From CAZXGD01 sp046350455 (GTDB lineage: Bacteria > Planctomycetota > Phycisphaerae > Phycisphaerales > SM1A02): a stretch of DNA of 64,000 nt. Of this stretch, positions 8,420 through 16,860 are shown piece by piece. Numbering within the stretch: the first letter of the stretch is position 1; each line of letters starts with the position of its first letter. Where the stretch lies: positions 140,127 through 204,126 of the forward strand of contig JAXMAM010000002.1 in NCBI GenBank assembly GCA_046350455.1, in the 5' to 3' direction. The notes beneath the pieces are model-generated. The model was not told the origin of the DNA, searched no databases, and was given only the letters and a program-made list of their open reading frames with translations. The position numbers and the translations under genes were made by a program.

Positions 8420-10414
8420 GTGTACCTGCAGCAGCATGCATTCAATCCAGTTCCATGGTGGCCATGGGGGGAAGATGCCATTGCGGAAGCGCGGCGGCGC
8501 AAGGTTCCGCTGTTTGTGAGCACGGGGTACAGCACCTGCTACTGGTGCCATGTGATGGAGCGCGAGAGCTTTGAGGACCCGCAGATCGCTGCGCTGCTGG
8601 ACCGCGTGTGCGTGCCCGTGAAGGTGGACCGCGAAGAGCGCCCTGACCTGGACGAGGTGTTCATGACCGCGTGCCAGGTGTTCACGCAGCTCACCGAAGG
8701 GCGGGCCAGCGGCGGCTGGCCGCTGCATGTGTTCCTGGATCCAGAGTCGTTGCGGCCCTTCTTCTGCGGCACGTACTACCCGCCGCAGCCAGCGTGGGGG
8801 CGCCCCAGCTTTGCGCAGCTGCTGCAGGCGGTGGAGGCAGCGTGGAAGAGCGGGCCAGCCGAGCTCCAGGCGCAGGCAGAGCGCCTGGGCGCCATGGTGG
8901 CGGCGCAGCTGCAGCCCGCAGAGGGTGGAGAAGGCGCCGCAGCGGGTGCCAGCGCTGGGCCGTCCGCTGGCGCACGCGCTGGAGATGGAGCCGCGGAGCG
9001 CAGCAGCGCACACGCGGTGCCGGAGCTGGCTGCGCTGGTGCAGCCCGCGCTGGAGGCGCTCATGTCCATGGCTGACCCGGCGAACGGCGGCTTTGGCGGC
9101 GCGCCCAAGTTCCCCACGCCTGCGTACGCGGGATTCCTGCTGGCGGTGCGCGCGCAGGATCCAGCCGTGGCGCGCGTGGTGCAGCGGCAGCTGGACCGCA
9201 TGGCGTGCGGCGGGATCTTTGACCAGGTGGGCGGCGGGTTTCACCGGTATGCCGTGGATGGCACCTGGACCGTGCCGCACTTTGAGAAGATGCTGTACGA
9301 CAACGCGCAGCTGCTACGCCTGTACGCGCTGGCGTGGAAGGCGTGGGGCAACCCAGCGCACCAGCGGGTGGCCCACCGCACAGCGGCCTATGTGCTGCGC
9401 GAAATGACCGGCCCAGAAGGCCAGTTCTTCAGCGCGCAGGACGCAGAGGTGGGCGCGCGCGAGGGCGGCAGCTTTGTGTGGACGCCGCCAGAGGCGCAGG
9501 CTGCGTTGGCGGACGCTGGCTTCACAGCGCAGGAAGCCGCGGTGGTGGCGCGCGTGTACGGGATGGACCGCGCTGCCAACTTCCAGGATCCGCATCACCC
9601 CACCGAGCCGCCCACGCACGTCCTGCGCATGGATGACCTGCCAGAGGAGCTGGCGCAGCAGGTGGGTATGGAGCCGCCAGCGCTCCTGGCGCTCCTGGAC
9701 CGGGCCAATGCAGCGCTCATGCGGGTGCGTGCGGCTCGCCCGCAGCCGCTCACGGACGACAAGGCCATCGCCGCATGGAACGGGCTGATGGTGGAGGCCA
9801 TGGCGGACGCTGGCAGGCTGCTTGCAGACCCAGCGCTGGTGCAGGCCGCTGCGCGCGCCGCGCGCTTTGTGCTGCAGCACATGCGCGCGCCAGATGGCCG
9901 GCTGTCCCGCCTGTGGCGCAATGGGCAGCCTTCTGGCGCAGCGTGCCTGGAGGACTACGCGTGCGTGGCCAACGGCCTGCTGGCGCTGCACGCTGCAGAT
10001 GGCCAGGCGCACTGGCTGGCAGATGCTGCTGCGCTGGTGCGCACGGCGCACGGGCTGTTTGCAGACCCGCGCACGGGCACCTGGTACGACGTGGCCGCTG
10101 GCCAGAACCAGCTGTGGGTGCGCAGCCGCAGCCTGGACGACAGCGCGGTGCCCAGTGGCACCAGCAGCATGGTGCGCGCGCTGCTCACGCTGGCTGAGGC
10201 CGGGCGGGCAACGGTGGTGCCACCGCTCCCAGAGGCCACCGCGTGGGCGCAGGCTGCGCTGGTTGCTGCGGCGCCGGTGGTGCGCGAGCAGCCCGTGGCC
10301 TGCAGCGGGCTGGTGGTGTGCGCCGTGCGCCTGGGAGCGCTCCTCCAAATGCCGGGCGCGCCAGTCTGCACGCCTGACGGCTGCACGTGGCCCAGCGCCA
10401 GCGGCCCAGCATGA
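8420..10414 (+). CDS. DUF255 / YyaL-type thioredoxin-like protein
   Basis: 664 residues as read. An N-terminal thioredoxin-like domain carries the family signature YSTCYWCHVMERESFED (C40, C43) and GGWPLHVFLDPE. A long alpha-helical toroid domain like N-acylglucosamine 2-epimerases follows (GGIFDQVGGGFHRYAVD, TVPHFEKMLYDNAQLL). The biochemical role of the bacterial family is not settled. Between the domains is an Ala/Gly-rich linker at about 170-200. GTG at 8420 is the only conventional start in frame, but the same frame upstream encodes PNRLAGSSSVYLQQHAFNP, the usual family N-terminus. An ATG at 8368 in another frame would join if one extra base near 8389-8393 were removed. The stop overlaps the next ATG. 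Confidence 0.88.
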   Translation: MYLQQHAFNPVPWWPWGEDAIAEARRRKVPLFVSTGYSTCYWCHVMERESFEDPQIAALLDRVCVPVKVDREERPDLDEVFMTACQVFTQLTEGRASGGWPLHVFLDPESLRPFFCGTYYPPQPAWGRPSFAQLLQAVEAAWKSGPAELQAQAERLGAMVAAQLQPAEGGEGAAAGASAGPSAGARAGDGAAERSSAHAVPELAALVQPALEALMSMADPANGGFGGAPKFPTPAYAGFLLAVRAQDPAVARVVQRQLDRMACGGIFDQVGGGFHRYAVDGTWTVPHFEKMLYDNAQLLRLYALAWKAWGNPAHQRVAHRTAAYVLREMTGPEGQFFSAQDAEVGAREGGSFVWTPPEAQAALADAGFTAQEAAVVARVYGMDRAANFQDPHHPTEPPTHVLRMDDLPEELAQQVGMEPPALLALLDRANAALMRVRAARPQPLTDDKAIAAWNGLMVEAMADAGRLLADPALVQAAARAARFVLQHMRAPDGRLSRLWRNGQPSGAACLEDYACVANGLLALHAADGQAHWLADAAALVRTAHGLFADPRTGTWYDVAAGQNQLWVRSRSLDDSAVPSGTSSMVRALLTLAEAGRATVVPPLPEATAWAQAALVAAAPVVREQPVACSGLVVCAVRLGALLQMPGAPVCTPDGCTWPSASGPA

Positions 10415-10968
10415 CCCGCTACGCTGGCGCGCCCATGGCCAGCATTCCACCGCGCTTCAAGGTCGCCCTGATCAGCACGGGCGGCACCATCGAGAAGACC
10501 TACGACGAGCTGCACGGCGTGCTGGACAACCGCCTGAGCGTGCTGGACGCCATTCTGGCCTCGCTGGAGCTGGAGGGCGTGGCGCTCACCCGCGTGCGGC
10601 TGATGAACAAGGACAGCCTGCACATGACCGAGGCTGACCACGACCTGATTGCGCAGACCACCGAAGGCATGCTGCACGAGCACGATGGCGTGGTGGTGGT
10701 GCACGGCACTGACCGCCTGACCAAGACGGGGGACCGCATCTACGACCTGCTGAAGAAGGACAACCGCTTGACCAAGCCAGTGGTGCTGACCGGCGCCATG
10801 CGGCCCTACGAGCTGCGCCGGACTGATTCGGTGCAGAACCTGACCGAGGCGCTGCTGGCGGTGCAGGTGGTGCAGCCAGGCGTGTACGTGGCCATCCACA
10901 ACCAGGTGCTGAAGTTCCCTGGCGTGAAGAAGGACTACGACCGCATGACCTTCACGCGGGCGGACTGA
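10411..10968 (+). CDS. Short asparaginase-domain protein (N-terminal domain only)
   Basis: 185 residues from an ATG overlapping the previous stop by 4 bp. It shows the N-terminal asparaginase motifs: ISTGGTIEKTY with the nucleophile Thr region, VVVVHGTDRLTKT with the second catalytic Thr-Asp pair, and LTGAMRPYELRRTDSVQNLTEAL. Full-length asparaginases have about 320 residues with a second Rossmann-like lobe; here the protein stops after the first lobe with FTRAD. Stand-alone versions of this lobe are known in bacteria, so it need not be broken. Hydrolysis of asparagine or a related amide is inferred, not certain. A second ATG at 10435 is also possible. Confidence 0.85.
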   Translation: MTRYAGAPMASIPPRFKVALISTGGTIEKTYDELHGVLDNRLSVLDAILASLELEGVALTRVRLMNKDSLHMTEADHDLIAQTTEGMLHEHDGVVVVHGTDRLTKTGDRIYDLLKKDNRLTKPVVLTGAMRPYELRRTDSVQNLTEALLAVQVVQPGVYVAIHNQVLKFPGVKKDYDRMTFTRAD

Positions 10969-11005
10969 GCAGCGCAGCCTGCAGGCCTCTGGGCAGCGCG
11001 CGCGG

Positions 11006-12823
11006 CTAGGCCTTCTCCTTCAGGATGCGCGAGAAGAATGGGCTGGTGGCCAGCGCCACCACGCCAGCACCCACGCTGAGGATCACGAACAGCAGGTAGT
11101 AGTCCGCCTGTCCGCCCAGCTTTCCAATGCTGTACCAGGGCAGCCGAATGGTTCCCTGCTCGATGCCATCGGTGGTGGCAGCCAGGTATCCGCCCAGCAC
11201 GCCAGCCAGGAAGCTGGAGAGGAACCAGATGCCCATGAGCAGGCTGACAAACTTGATGGGCGCTGCCTTGGTGACAAAGGCCAGGCCAGTGGGGGAGAGG
11301 CACAGTTCGCCCAGCGTGTGGAAGAAGTACGTGGCGATGAGCCAGAACATGCCCACGCGCACGCCCGTGGCTGCGAACTTGGCGCCAAACACGATGAACA
11401 GGTAGCCCACGCCCAGCAGCACCAGGCCCATGCCGATCTTGGTGGCCTGCTTGGGGTCGCGGCCCTTGCGGCCCAGCGCGCTCCACAGAAGCGCGAACAG
11501 CGGCGCCATCGTGATGACCAGGAAGCTGTTCACCGATTGGAACCAGCTGGCTGGGACCTCCCAGCTGCCCAGCATGCGGTCTGTCTTCTCTGCTGCGAAC
11601 AGATTGAGGCTGGATCCCGCCTGCTCAAACGCCATCCAGAAGAAGGTGTTGAAGCCGATGAACACCAGGATGGTGGCCACCACGCCGCGGTCCTTTGGCT
11701 GCTGCAGCATGAGCAGCCAGCCGATCATGAGGCCGATGGCCAGGAGCAGTGCCAGGGGAATGCCGAACTTGCCGATGGAGGTGCTCATGGCCGAGTCCAT
11801 GCCGGCTGTCAGCATGCCAAAGAAGCCGCCATAGGCCAACAGCGCCACCAGCGCAGAGAGCACCACGGAGCCAGCCAGGAAGAATGGCGCCGAGTTGGGC
11901 TGCCCCTCTGGTGGAAGGCCGATGCCCTTCAGGTACTTCTCGCGGAACATGGTGTAGATGCCCAGGCCTGCCAGCATGCCCACCGCTGCTGCGCCAAAGC
12001 CCCAGTGCCAGCCCACCTTCTCGCCCAGGGTGCCGCAGATGAACGCGCAGATAAACGCGCCCACGTTGATGCCCATGTAGAAGATGGTGAAGCCACCATC
12101 GCGGCGTGGATCGTCTGGGCCGTAGAGCTGGCCCACCATCACGCTCACGCATGGCTTGAAGTGGCCGGTGCCCAGCACGATGAGCGCCAGGCCGCCGATG
12201 AAGATGGCGTTGCCTGCTTCATGCAGGTCAATGCGGTTGATGCCCGAAGCAGCCAGCGTGAGGTGGCCCAGCACGATGAGCAGGCCGCCCACGATCATGG
12301 AGCGGTGCGTGCCGATGAACCGGTCTGCGATCAGGCCGCCCACGATGGGCATCACGTACGCCAGGCCGGTGTACCAGCCATACAGCGTGTTGGCGCTGGA
12401 CTTGCTCCACCCCGGGCCTGCGTTGCCTTCGCCTTCCACGGTGGCCTTGCTGATGCTGCTGACGGGAATGTCGCGGTTCAGCGTGGATCCATCCGCCTGC
12501 TTCACCGAGAGGGTCAGCACGGGGTTCGGCTTGTCCGCGGTGCCGCGGTCTGTCACCAGCTGCACTTCGCCGGCTTCTGTCACCGTCTGGCCCTGGCTGT
12601 CGCGATACTCCACCGTGGCCGTGGTGCCCGTGGTGAACTTCACCTGCGTCTTGTCAGGCAGGGTGGTGCTGAAGACGCCCGACACCAGATACAGCACCAG
12701 CAGGGCGCGCATGCCGTAGTACGAGAAGCGCTCCCACATCTCCACCACAAAGAGCAGGAAGAGGCCCGGCGGCTGGGATCTGGGACTGGCGCTGTTGCCC
12801 ACGACTGCGGATGGCAGGTTCAT
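11006..12823 (-). CDS. POT/PTR2-family proton-dependent oligopeptide transporter
   Basis: 605 residues, major facilitator fold, imports di- and tripeptides with protons. The POT signature ERFSYYGMRALLVLYL (residues 31-46, the E-x-x-E-R-F-x-Y-Y-G region in helix 1) and the PTR2 signature FYMGINVGAFICAFICGTLGE are present. Between helices 1 and 2 an insertion of about 85 residues (about 54-138), rich in Thr, Asp and Gly, would face the periplasm; standard bacterial POTs have only a short loop there. ATG at 12823. It is divergent from the Nudix gene by 59 bp and convergent with the asparaginase-domain gene. Confidence 0.92.
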   Translation of the reverse strand: MNLPSAVVGNSASPRSQPPGLFLLFVVEMWERFSYYGMRALLVLYLVSGVFSTTLPDKTQVKFTTGTTATVEYRDSQGQTVTEAGEVQLVTDRGTADKPNPVLTLSVKQADGSTLNRDIPVSSISKATVEGEGNAGPGWSKSSANTLYGWYTGLAYVMPIVGGLIADRFIGTHRSMIVGGLLIVLGHLTLAASGINRIDLHEAGNAIFIGGLALIVLGTGHFKPCVSVMVGQLYGPDDPRRDGGFTIFYMGINVGAFICAFICGTLGEKVGWHWGFGAAAVGMLAGLGIYTMFREKYLKGIGLPPEGQPNSAPFFLAGSVVLSALVALLAYGGFFGMLTAGMDSAMSTSIGKFGIPLALLLAIGLMIGWLLMLQQPKDRGVVATILVFIGFNTFFWMAFEQAGSSLNLFAAEKTDRMLGSWEVPASWFQSVNSFLVITMAPLFALLWSALGRKGRDPKQATKIGMGLVLLGVGYLFIVFGAKFAATGVRVGMFWLIATYFFHTLGELCLSPTGLAFVTKAAPIKFVSLLMGIWFLSSFLAGVLGGYLAATTDGIEQGTIRLPWYSIGKLGGQADYYLLFVILSVGAGVVALATSPFFSRILKEKA

Positions 12824-12882
12824 GGCCGCGCAAGGTAGCGCAGAACGCCGCCTTGGGGCGACAATGCGCAGTCAGCCCAACT

Positions 12883-13548
12883 ATGGAGCAGCCCCGCATC
12901 ATCCCGCTCAGAAGGCCACCGCAGCTGTCGGTCCTTGAGGGACGGTATGTGCCGCAGGGCGTGCCGCTGGACCAGGTTGAGTCCGCGTGGCAGGCGCTGC
13001 TCAAGCGGGTGCCGCGCGCCTTTGATGGCCCGCTGCTGCATGTGATGGGCACCAGCCGCAATGGGCACGGCGGCGTGCAGCTGCACTGCGTGGAGTCCAG
13101 CTACCGCTTCTATGCCGTGACCAAGGAGGGCGTGGACGCAGGCATGCGGCCGCTTGGAGTGAAGGGCATCTGCCTGGCGGAGGATGGCAGCGTGCTCATG
13201 GCCAGGCGCAGCGCGCACACCCTGCACTACCCGCGGCAATGGGAGTTCGCGCCGGGCGGCACCATGGAGCCTGGCGTCACGCCCAGCCAGATGCTGCTGC
13301 GCGAGCTGAAGGAGGAGACTGGCTGGCGCGCGCTCAGCCCGCCTGTGGCGCGCGCACTACTGTATGACCCCGTGGTGCGCAGCTGGGAGGTGGTGTTCTC
13401 CGTGCGCGCCGCACCGCCCGATGTTGCAGTGGAGGGCTGGGAATGCGACGAACTCCGCCTGGTGCAGCCAGGGCAGTGGCCTGAGCCCATGAGCGCGGTC
13501 AGCCGGCAGATGCTGCCGCTGGTGAGGAGCCTGCTCCATGCGCACTGA
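12883..13548 (+). CDS. Nudix hydrolase-domain protein with an atypical Nudix box
   Basis: 221 residues from the ATG at 12883; an in-frame ATG-less extension to 12811 would run into the POT start and is not used. The N-terminal 100 residues hold no motif I can name. The Nudix fold follows with GVKGICLAEDGSVLMARR and the box GGTMEPGVTPSQMLLREL then KEETGW. The metal-binding REL-x-EE part is intact, but the first Glu of the box, expected five residues after the Gly, is Val; a nearby Glu lies three residues earlier. Substrate unknown. The stop lies 11 bp inside the next gene, a pseudouridine synthase, suggesting coupled expression. Confidence 0.85.
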   Translation: MEQPRIIPLRRPPQLSVLEGRYVPQGVPLDQVESAWQALLKRVPRAFDGPLLHVMGTSRNGHGGVQLHCVESSYRFYAVTKEGVDAGMRPLGVKGICLAEDGSVLMARRSAHTLHYPRQWEFAPGGTMEPGVTPSQMLLRELKEETGWRALSPPVARALLYDPVVRSWEVVFSVRAAPPDVAVEGWECDELRLVQPGQWPEPMSAVSRQMLPLVRSLLHAH

Positions 13549-14284
13549 CATGCCGCTGCGCGTGGTGCGCCAGACCGAGCACGACGCCGTGCTCTTCAAG
13601 CCAGCTGGCATGAGCAGCGAGGCGCCCGGGCCAGCCGCGGGCGGCCGCGCGCCCGCGGGGGCCGAAGGTGCGCTCTCAGGCGGCCGCGCTCCTGCTGCGC
13701 CGCGCACGCTCATCGAGCACGCGCGCGTGCAGCTGGGCTGGCCCGATGCGCAGCTGCCGCATCGGCTGGATCGGCCCACGTGCGGACTGGTGGTGGTGGC
13801 GCGCGACCGGCAGACGGTGGCCGCGCACAACCAGAACATCCGCGAAGGCCGCTGGCACAAGGTGTATGTGGCGCGGATGGCGGCTGCACGCATGCGCGAC
13901 CCCAGCGCGCTGGTGGGCCGGCACACGGCGTACCTGCGCAGGGAGGGCAAGGTGGCGCGCGTAGTGCGCAGCGGTGGTGATCCCTCAGCGCTGGTGGTGC
14001 TGGCCGTGGCTCCAGCGCCAGACCGGCCAGGGGAGGTGCACGCGGTGATCCGCCTGGAAACAGGGCGCTTTCACCAGATCCGCGCCATGATGGCAGCGCT
14101 GGGCGCGCCGCTGGTGGGCGACGCCGACTACAGCGGTCCGCCCGGGCCGTTCTATCTGGAGCATGCTTCGCTCACCATGCCAGACGCTGCCACGGGGCAG
14201 GCGGTGCGCATCTTCTGCGCAGGCGAACCCGCCCGCGAACGCCTGGCGCCAGCGGTGGCGTCAGCTCTGGCCAGCGCTGGCTGA
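13538..14284 (+). CDS. RluA-family RNA pseudouridine synthase
   Basis: 248 residues. Isomerises a uridine in rRNA or tRNA to pseudouridine. The catalytic RluA motif HRLDRPTCGLVVVARD supplies the Asp nucleophile. RLETGRFHQIRAMMAALGAPLVGDADY matches the conserved C-terminal half of the catalytic domain. There is no S4 domain. An Ala/Gly/Pro-rich insert of about 35 residues interrupts the N-terminal part after KPAGMSSE. It starts within the end of the Nudix gene (ATG 13538, with ATG 13550 as alternative). The target position cannot be told from sequence alone. Confidence 0.9.
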   Translation: MRTDMPLRVVRQTEHDAVLFKPAGMSSEAPGPAAGGRAPAGAEGALSGGRAPAAPRTLIEHARVQLGWPDAQLPHRLDRPTCGLVVVARDRQTVAAHNQNIREGRWHKVYVARMAAARMRDPSALVGRHTAYLRREGKVARVVRSGGDPSALVVLAVAPAPDRPGEVHAVIRLETGRFHQIRAMMAALGAPLVGDADYSGPPGPFYLEHASLTMPDAATGQAVRIFCAGEPARERLAPAVASALASAG

Positions 14285-14932
14285 TTGGGGCGCGGAAGCA
14301 GGGCGGCTGTCCACCCAGCGCACGCGGCCCAGGCGGTTGGTCACCATCTGGCTGGCTGCGCGGCGGTAGGCGCGCGCACGATCTGCGTCCTTGGTGGCGC
14401 CCAGCTCACCCAGCATCGCAGCTGGGCTCAGCAGGTCGGCAAACCCCGGCGTGTGATCAATGAGCGCGATGCTGCTGCCGGTGATCTCGATACCGATCTC
14501 GTCGTCATCTTCTGTGCCGCCGGTGATCCATCCAAACCCGCCGCCGCCGTACACGCCCACCTCGCCGTGGCTCACCACCACCAGGCGGATGCTGAGGTTG
14601 GTGGCTTCAGGCTGCACGGGTGTCTGGCCCGCCTTGGGGCGCCACAGCACCTCGATGTGCAGGAACTGCCCGTCGCGCGCGGTGCCTTCTGCCATGGGTG
14701 TGTATGGAATGCTGCTGAACACCACCGTGGTCTGGGCTGGCTCCACAGCAAAGGTGCCGCCGTCAAAGGTGCTCTCCAGCCTGACTGGGTTGTCGCCCAG
14801 GCCAGTGGTGGTGACAGTGCCGCCCTGGGGCACCGAGCATCCGCCCGCCACCAGCGCGCACAGCGCAAGCGTGCAGGCCAGCGCGGCGGCAGAACGGGTG
14901 CCTGTCTGGCTGCGCGCACCCCCACCCAGCAT
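14261..14932 (-). CDS. Putative lipoprotein of unknown function
   Basis: 223 residues from the ATG at 14932. A signal sequence ends in the lipobox LVAGGC (SAAALACTLALCALVAGGC), so it should be a lipid-anchored envelope protein. The body contains beta-rich stretches (TTVVFSSIPYTPMAEGTARD, LSIRLVVVSHGEVGVYGGGG) and an acidic segment TEDDDEIGIEI. The C-terminus is basic. No family recognised. Its start codon shares one base with the stop of the upstream amidohydrolase gene (TGATG), which indicates translational coupling. It overlaps the pseudouridine synthase gene by 24 bp at the 3' end. Confidence 0.72.
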   Translation of the reverse strand: MLGGGARSQTGTRSAAALACTLALCALVAGGCSVPQGGTVTTTGLGDNPVRLESTFDGGTFAVEPAQTTVVFSSIPYTPMAEGTARDGQFLHIEVLWRPKAGQTPVQPEATNLSIRLVVVSHGEVGVYGGGGFGWITGGTEDDDEIGIEITGSSIALIDHTPGFADLLSPAAMLGELGATKDADRARAYRRAASQMVTNRLGRVRWVDSRPASAPQSASAGQS

Positions 14933-15843
14933 CAGCGGAAGTCCCTGGAAAGATCCCCTTCCAGCGTGGGCTCGCCGCGCCGCGTGGCGTGCGCTGCTGG
15001 AGAATCCATGCCGAACAGGGTGAACACGTCGCGCTCTGCGATGGCGCGGAGCGCCGTGCGCGGAATGGCGGGAAGCTGCGTGCCATGCGCGAAGGCGTTC
15101 ACCGAGTACAGGTTCTCGATCGCCTTGGCGGGCTGCTCGTAGGGGAAGCCGCTGCCAAAGAAGAGCTTCTCCAGTACGCCCATGCTCTGAGCGCTGAGCA
15201 GCGCGTTGTACAGCTGCCACGGGCGGCTCACCACGCCGCTGATCTCAGCGTGCACGTTGGGGTGCTTCACCAGCATGGCCAGGGTCTCGTCGATCCAGGG
15301 CCAGCCCAGCTCGCCAATCATGATCTTGAGGCGCGGGTGCTGGCGGGCCACTTCATCCAGGCCCACCGGGCGGTCGAACTCCAGATGGCCTGTGGTCACC
15401 AGCGGACCAGGACGGCCCACGAACAGGGGCAGGCCCATCTCTTCCAGGCGGCTGTACAGGCGCATGGCGTCGCTGTGCGTGGGGTGGAAGCCCTGTGCAG
15501 ACGGGCAGATGGACACGGCCACCATGCCAAGCTCCACCGCGCGAGTGAGGTCCTCTGCCACTGTGGGGCTCATGGGGTCCACGCCAGAGATGCCCGCAGT
15601 GCGCGTGGGCGCTGCTCGCACCACCTCGGCCACGAACTCATCCGGGATGCCGGCGCTCAGCAGGGATGACCGGAAGCCCAGCACCAGGCTGGCAGCCACG
15701 CACTGGGTGGCGCGTTCATGGGCCGCCGGCGTGCTCTCCAGGCGCGCACCGCGTGCTGCGGTGGACCGGCGGATGGCAGCGGCGGTTTCGCGCCCCAGCT
15801 GTTCAGGTGCGTTGAAGACTCGGGTACTGCAGTCAACGATCAT
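14932..15843 (-). CDS. Amidohydrolase-2 family metal-dependent hydrolase
   Basis: 303 residues, TIM-barrel fold of the amidohydrolase superfamily. It has the class-2 pattern: a short N-terminal strand (MIVDCSTRVF), GISGVDPMSP and LGMVAVSICPSAQGFHP in the middle, PRLKIMIGELGWPWIDETLAML near the usual metal-ligand strand, and KLFFGSGFPYEQP, where relatives often have an active-site Asp in GSDYP. The canonical N-terminal H-x-H of many amidohydrolases is not seen (D-C-S instead), and the FGSGFP loop lacks the usual Asp, so activity is uncertain. ATG at 15843. It overlaps the lipoprotein gene by one base. Confidence 0.8.
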   Translation of the reverse strand: MIVDCSTRVFNAPEQLGRETAAAIRRSTAARGARLESTPAAHERATQCVAASLVLGFRSSLLSAGIPDEFVAEVVRAAPTRTAGISGVDPMSPTVAEDLTRAVELGMVAVSICPSAQGFHPTHSDAMRLYSRLEEMGLPLFVGRPGPLVTTGHLEFDRPVGLDEVARQHPRLKIMIGELGWPWIDETLAMLVKHPNVHAEISGVVSRPWQLYNALLSAQSMGVLEKLFFGSGFPYEQPAKAIENLYSVNAFAHGTQLPAIPRTALRAIAERDVFTLFGMDSPAAHATRRGEPTLEGDLSRDFR

Positions 15844-15915
15844 CGTTCTTCCGTTCTGCTCTGCGGCGAGTGCAGAGTGTAGTGCCGGCGGTGCGCAGCA
15901 GCCTGAAAGACGGCA

Positions 15916-16665
15916 TCAGGGGCGCACGCCGCGGTAGAGGCGGCAGATGCCGCCAGAGAGGGAGGTGTCAGAAATCTGCTGGAAACCAGCGCGCTGCATG
16001 GCCTGGCGCAGCGCTGCGGGGTCCATGAAGGTGCTGACCGACCGGGGCAGATAGCGGTACGCACCAGAGCGGTCCCAGGCCAGCAGCGTGGCTGTCCAGG
16101 GCATGATCTGGCGGGTGTAGAGGTTGCTGGCAGCGCGCAGCAGTGCATTGGCTGGCTCTGCAAATTCAAGGATCACCAGGCGTCCGCCCGGCGCCAGCAC
16201 CCGTGCAAACTCCCGGAGCGCTTGCTGCGGCTCGGTCACATTGCGGATGCCAAAGGCGATGGACACCACGTCCATGGATCTATCGGCAAATCGCAGCCGC
16301 ATGGCATCGCCTTCCTCAAAGGAGATGCGCTGCGTGGGCGCGCCGGCCTTGTGGCGCGCGATGTCCAGCATCTGCGGCGTGAAGTCCACGCCAGTCACAG
16401 TGCCAGCGCCAGCTGCGGCAAACGCCAGGGTCAGGTCGCCCGTGCCGCACGCCACGTCCAGCACGCGCGTGGTGGGCGCCACGTTGGCCGCACGGACAGC
16501 CGCCCGCCGCCAGCGCTGGTCCTGCCACAGGGAGTGCACCCGGTTGTTCAGGTCATAGCGCCGCGCAATGGCTGCAAACATGGCCTGCACCTTGCGGGCC
16601 TTCTCAGCGTCCGCATGGGGGTCGCCAGCCAGGGTCTCGTCTGTCCAGACAGGGGTCTGCGGCAT
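15916..16665 (-). CDS. menG: UbiE/MenG quinone-biosynthesis C-methyltransferase
   Basis: SAM-dependent methyltransferase of the last step of menaquinone (or C-methylation in ubiquinone) synthesis. 249 residues. UbiE signatures: FAAIARRYDLNNRVHSLWQDQRWRR, the SAM motif VLDVACGTGDLTLAFA, VVSIAFGIRNV and RVLAPGGRLVILEFAEP. ATG at 16665. Menaquinone would feed the complex I encoded at the left end; menG is preferred over ubiE on the basis that planctomycetes usually use menaquinone, an inference. The gene stands alone on its strand, with a 72 bp gap to the amidohydrolase start region and divergent from the B12-like gene. Confidence 0.92.
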   Translation of the reverse strand: MPQTPVWTDETLAGDPHADAEKARKVQAMFAAIARRYDLNNRVHSLWQDQRWRRAAVRAANVAPTTRVLDVACGTGDLTLAFAAAGAGTVTGVDFTPQMLDIARHKAGAPTQRISFEEGDAMRLRFADRSMDVVSIAFGIRNVTEPQQALREFARVLAPGGRLVILEFAEPANALLRAASNLYTRQIMPWTATLLAWDRSGAYRYLPRSVSTFMDPAALRQAMQRAGFQQISDTSLSGGICRLYRGVRP

Positions 16666-16792
16666 GGGGAAGGTGGATCCTAGGCCGCCCAGGGCCTCCT
16701 GGCTGCCGATAAGCCACCAGCAAGCCCCCCATAACCACCGAAATCAGGTGACCCTCTTGCACCCCCTGGGGCTGCGGCCGATCCCCCTCATG

Positions 16793-16836
16793 CGCCGCGG
16801 CTGGGGCGGCACGACGGAACGCCCCAGCCGCAGCGC
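16793..16836 (+). promoter_or_regulatory. Strong inverted repeat in the leader of the B12-binding-like gene
   Basis: A perfect 12-bp inverted repeat, GCGGCTGGGGCG at 16797-16808 and CGCCCCAGCCGC at 16820-16831, with an 11-nt spacer. After one mismatch it continues by four more pairs on each side, giving a stem of about 17 bp. It ends 24 nt before the ATG at 16861 and about 14 nt before the GGAG ribosome site. No T-run follows, so it is not a simple terminator. A role as an RNA leader structure or as a protein-binding operator is inferred. Confidence 0.6.
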
Positions 16837-16860
16837 ACCCAACCCTACGGAGCAACCACC

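Noticed and set aside
16666..16860. A possible cobalamin riboswitch before the B12-binding-like gene.
   Set aside because: Only a strong hairpin is visible; the B12-box and the long multi-stem core are not, and the region of 195 bp is short for it.
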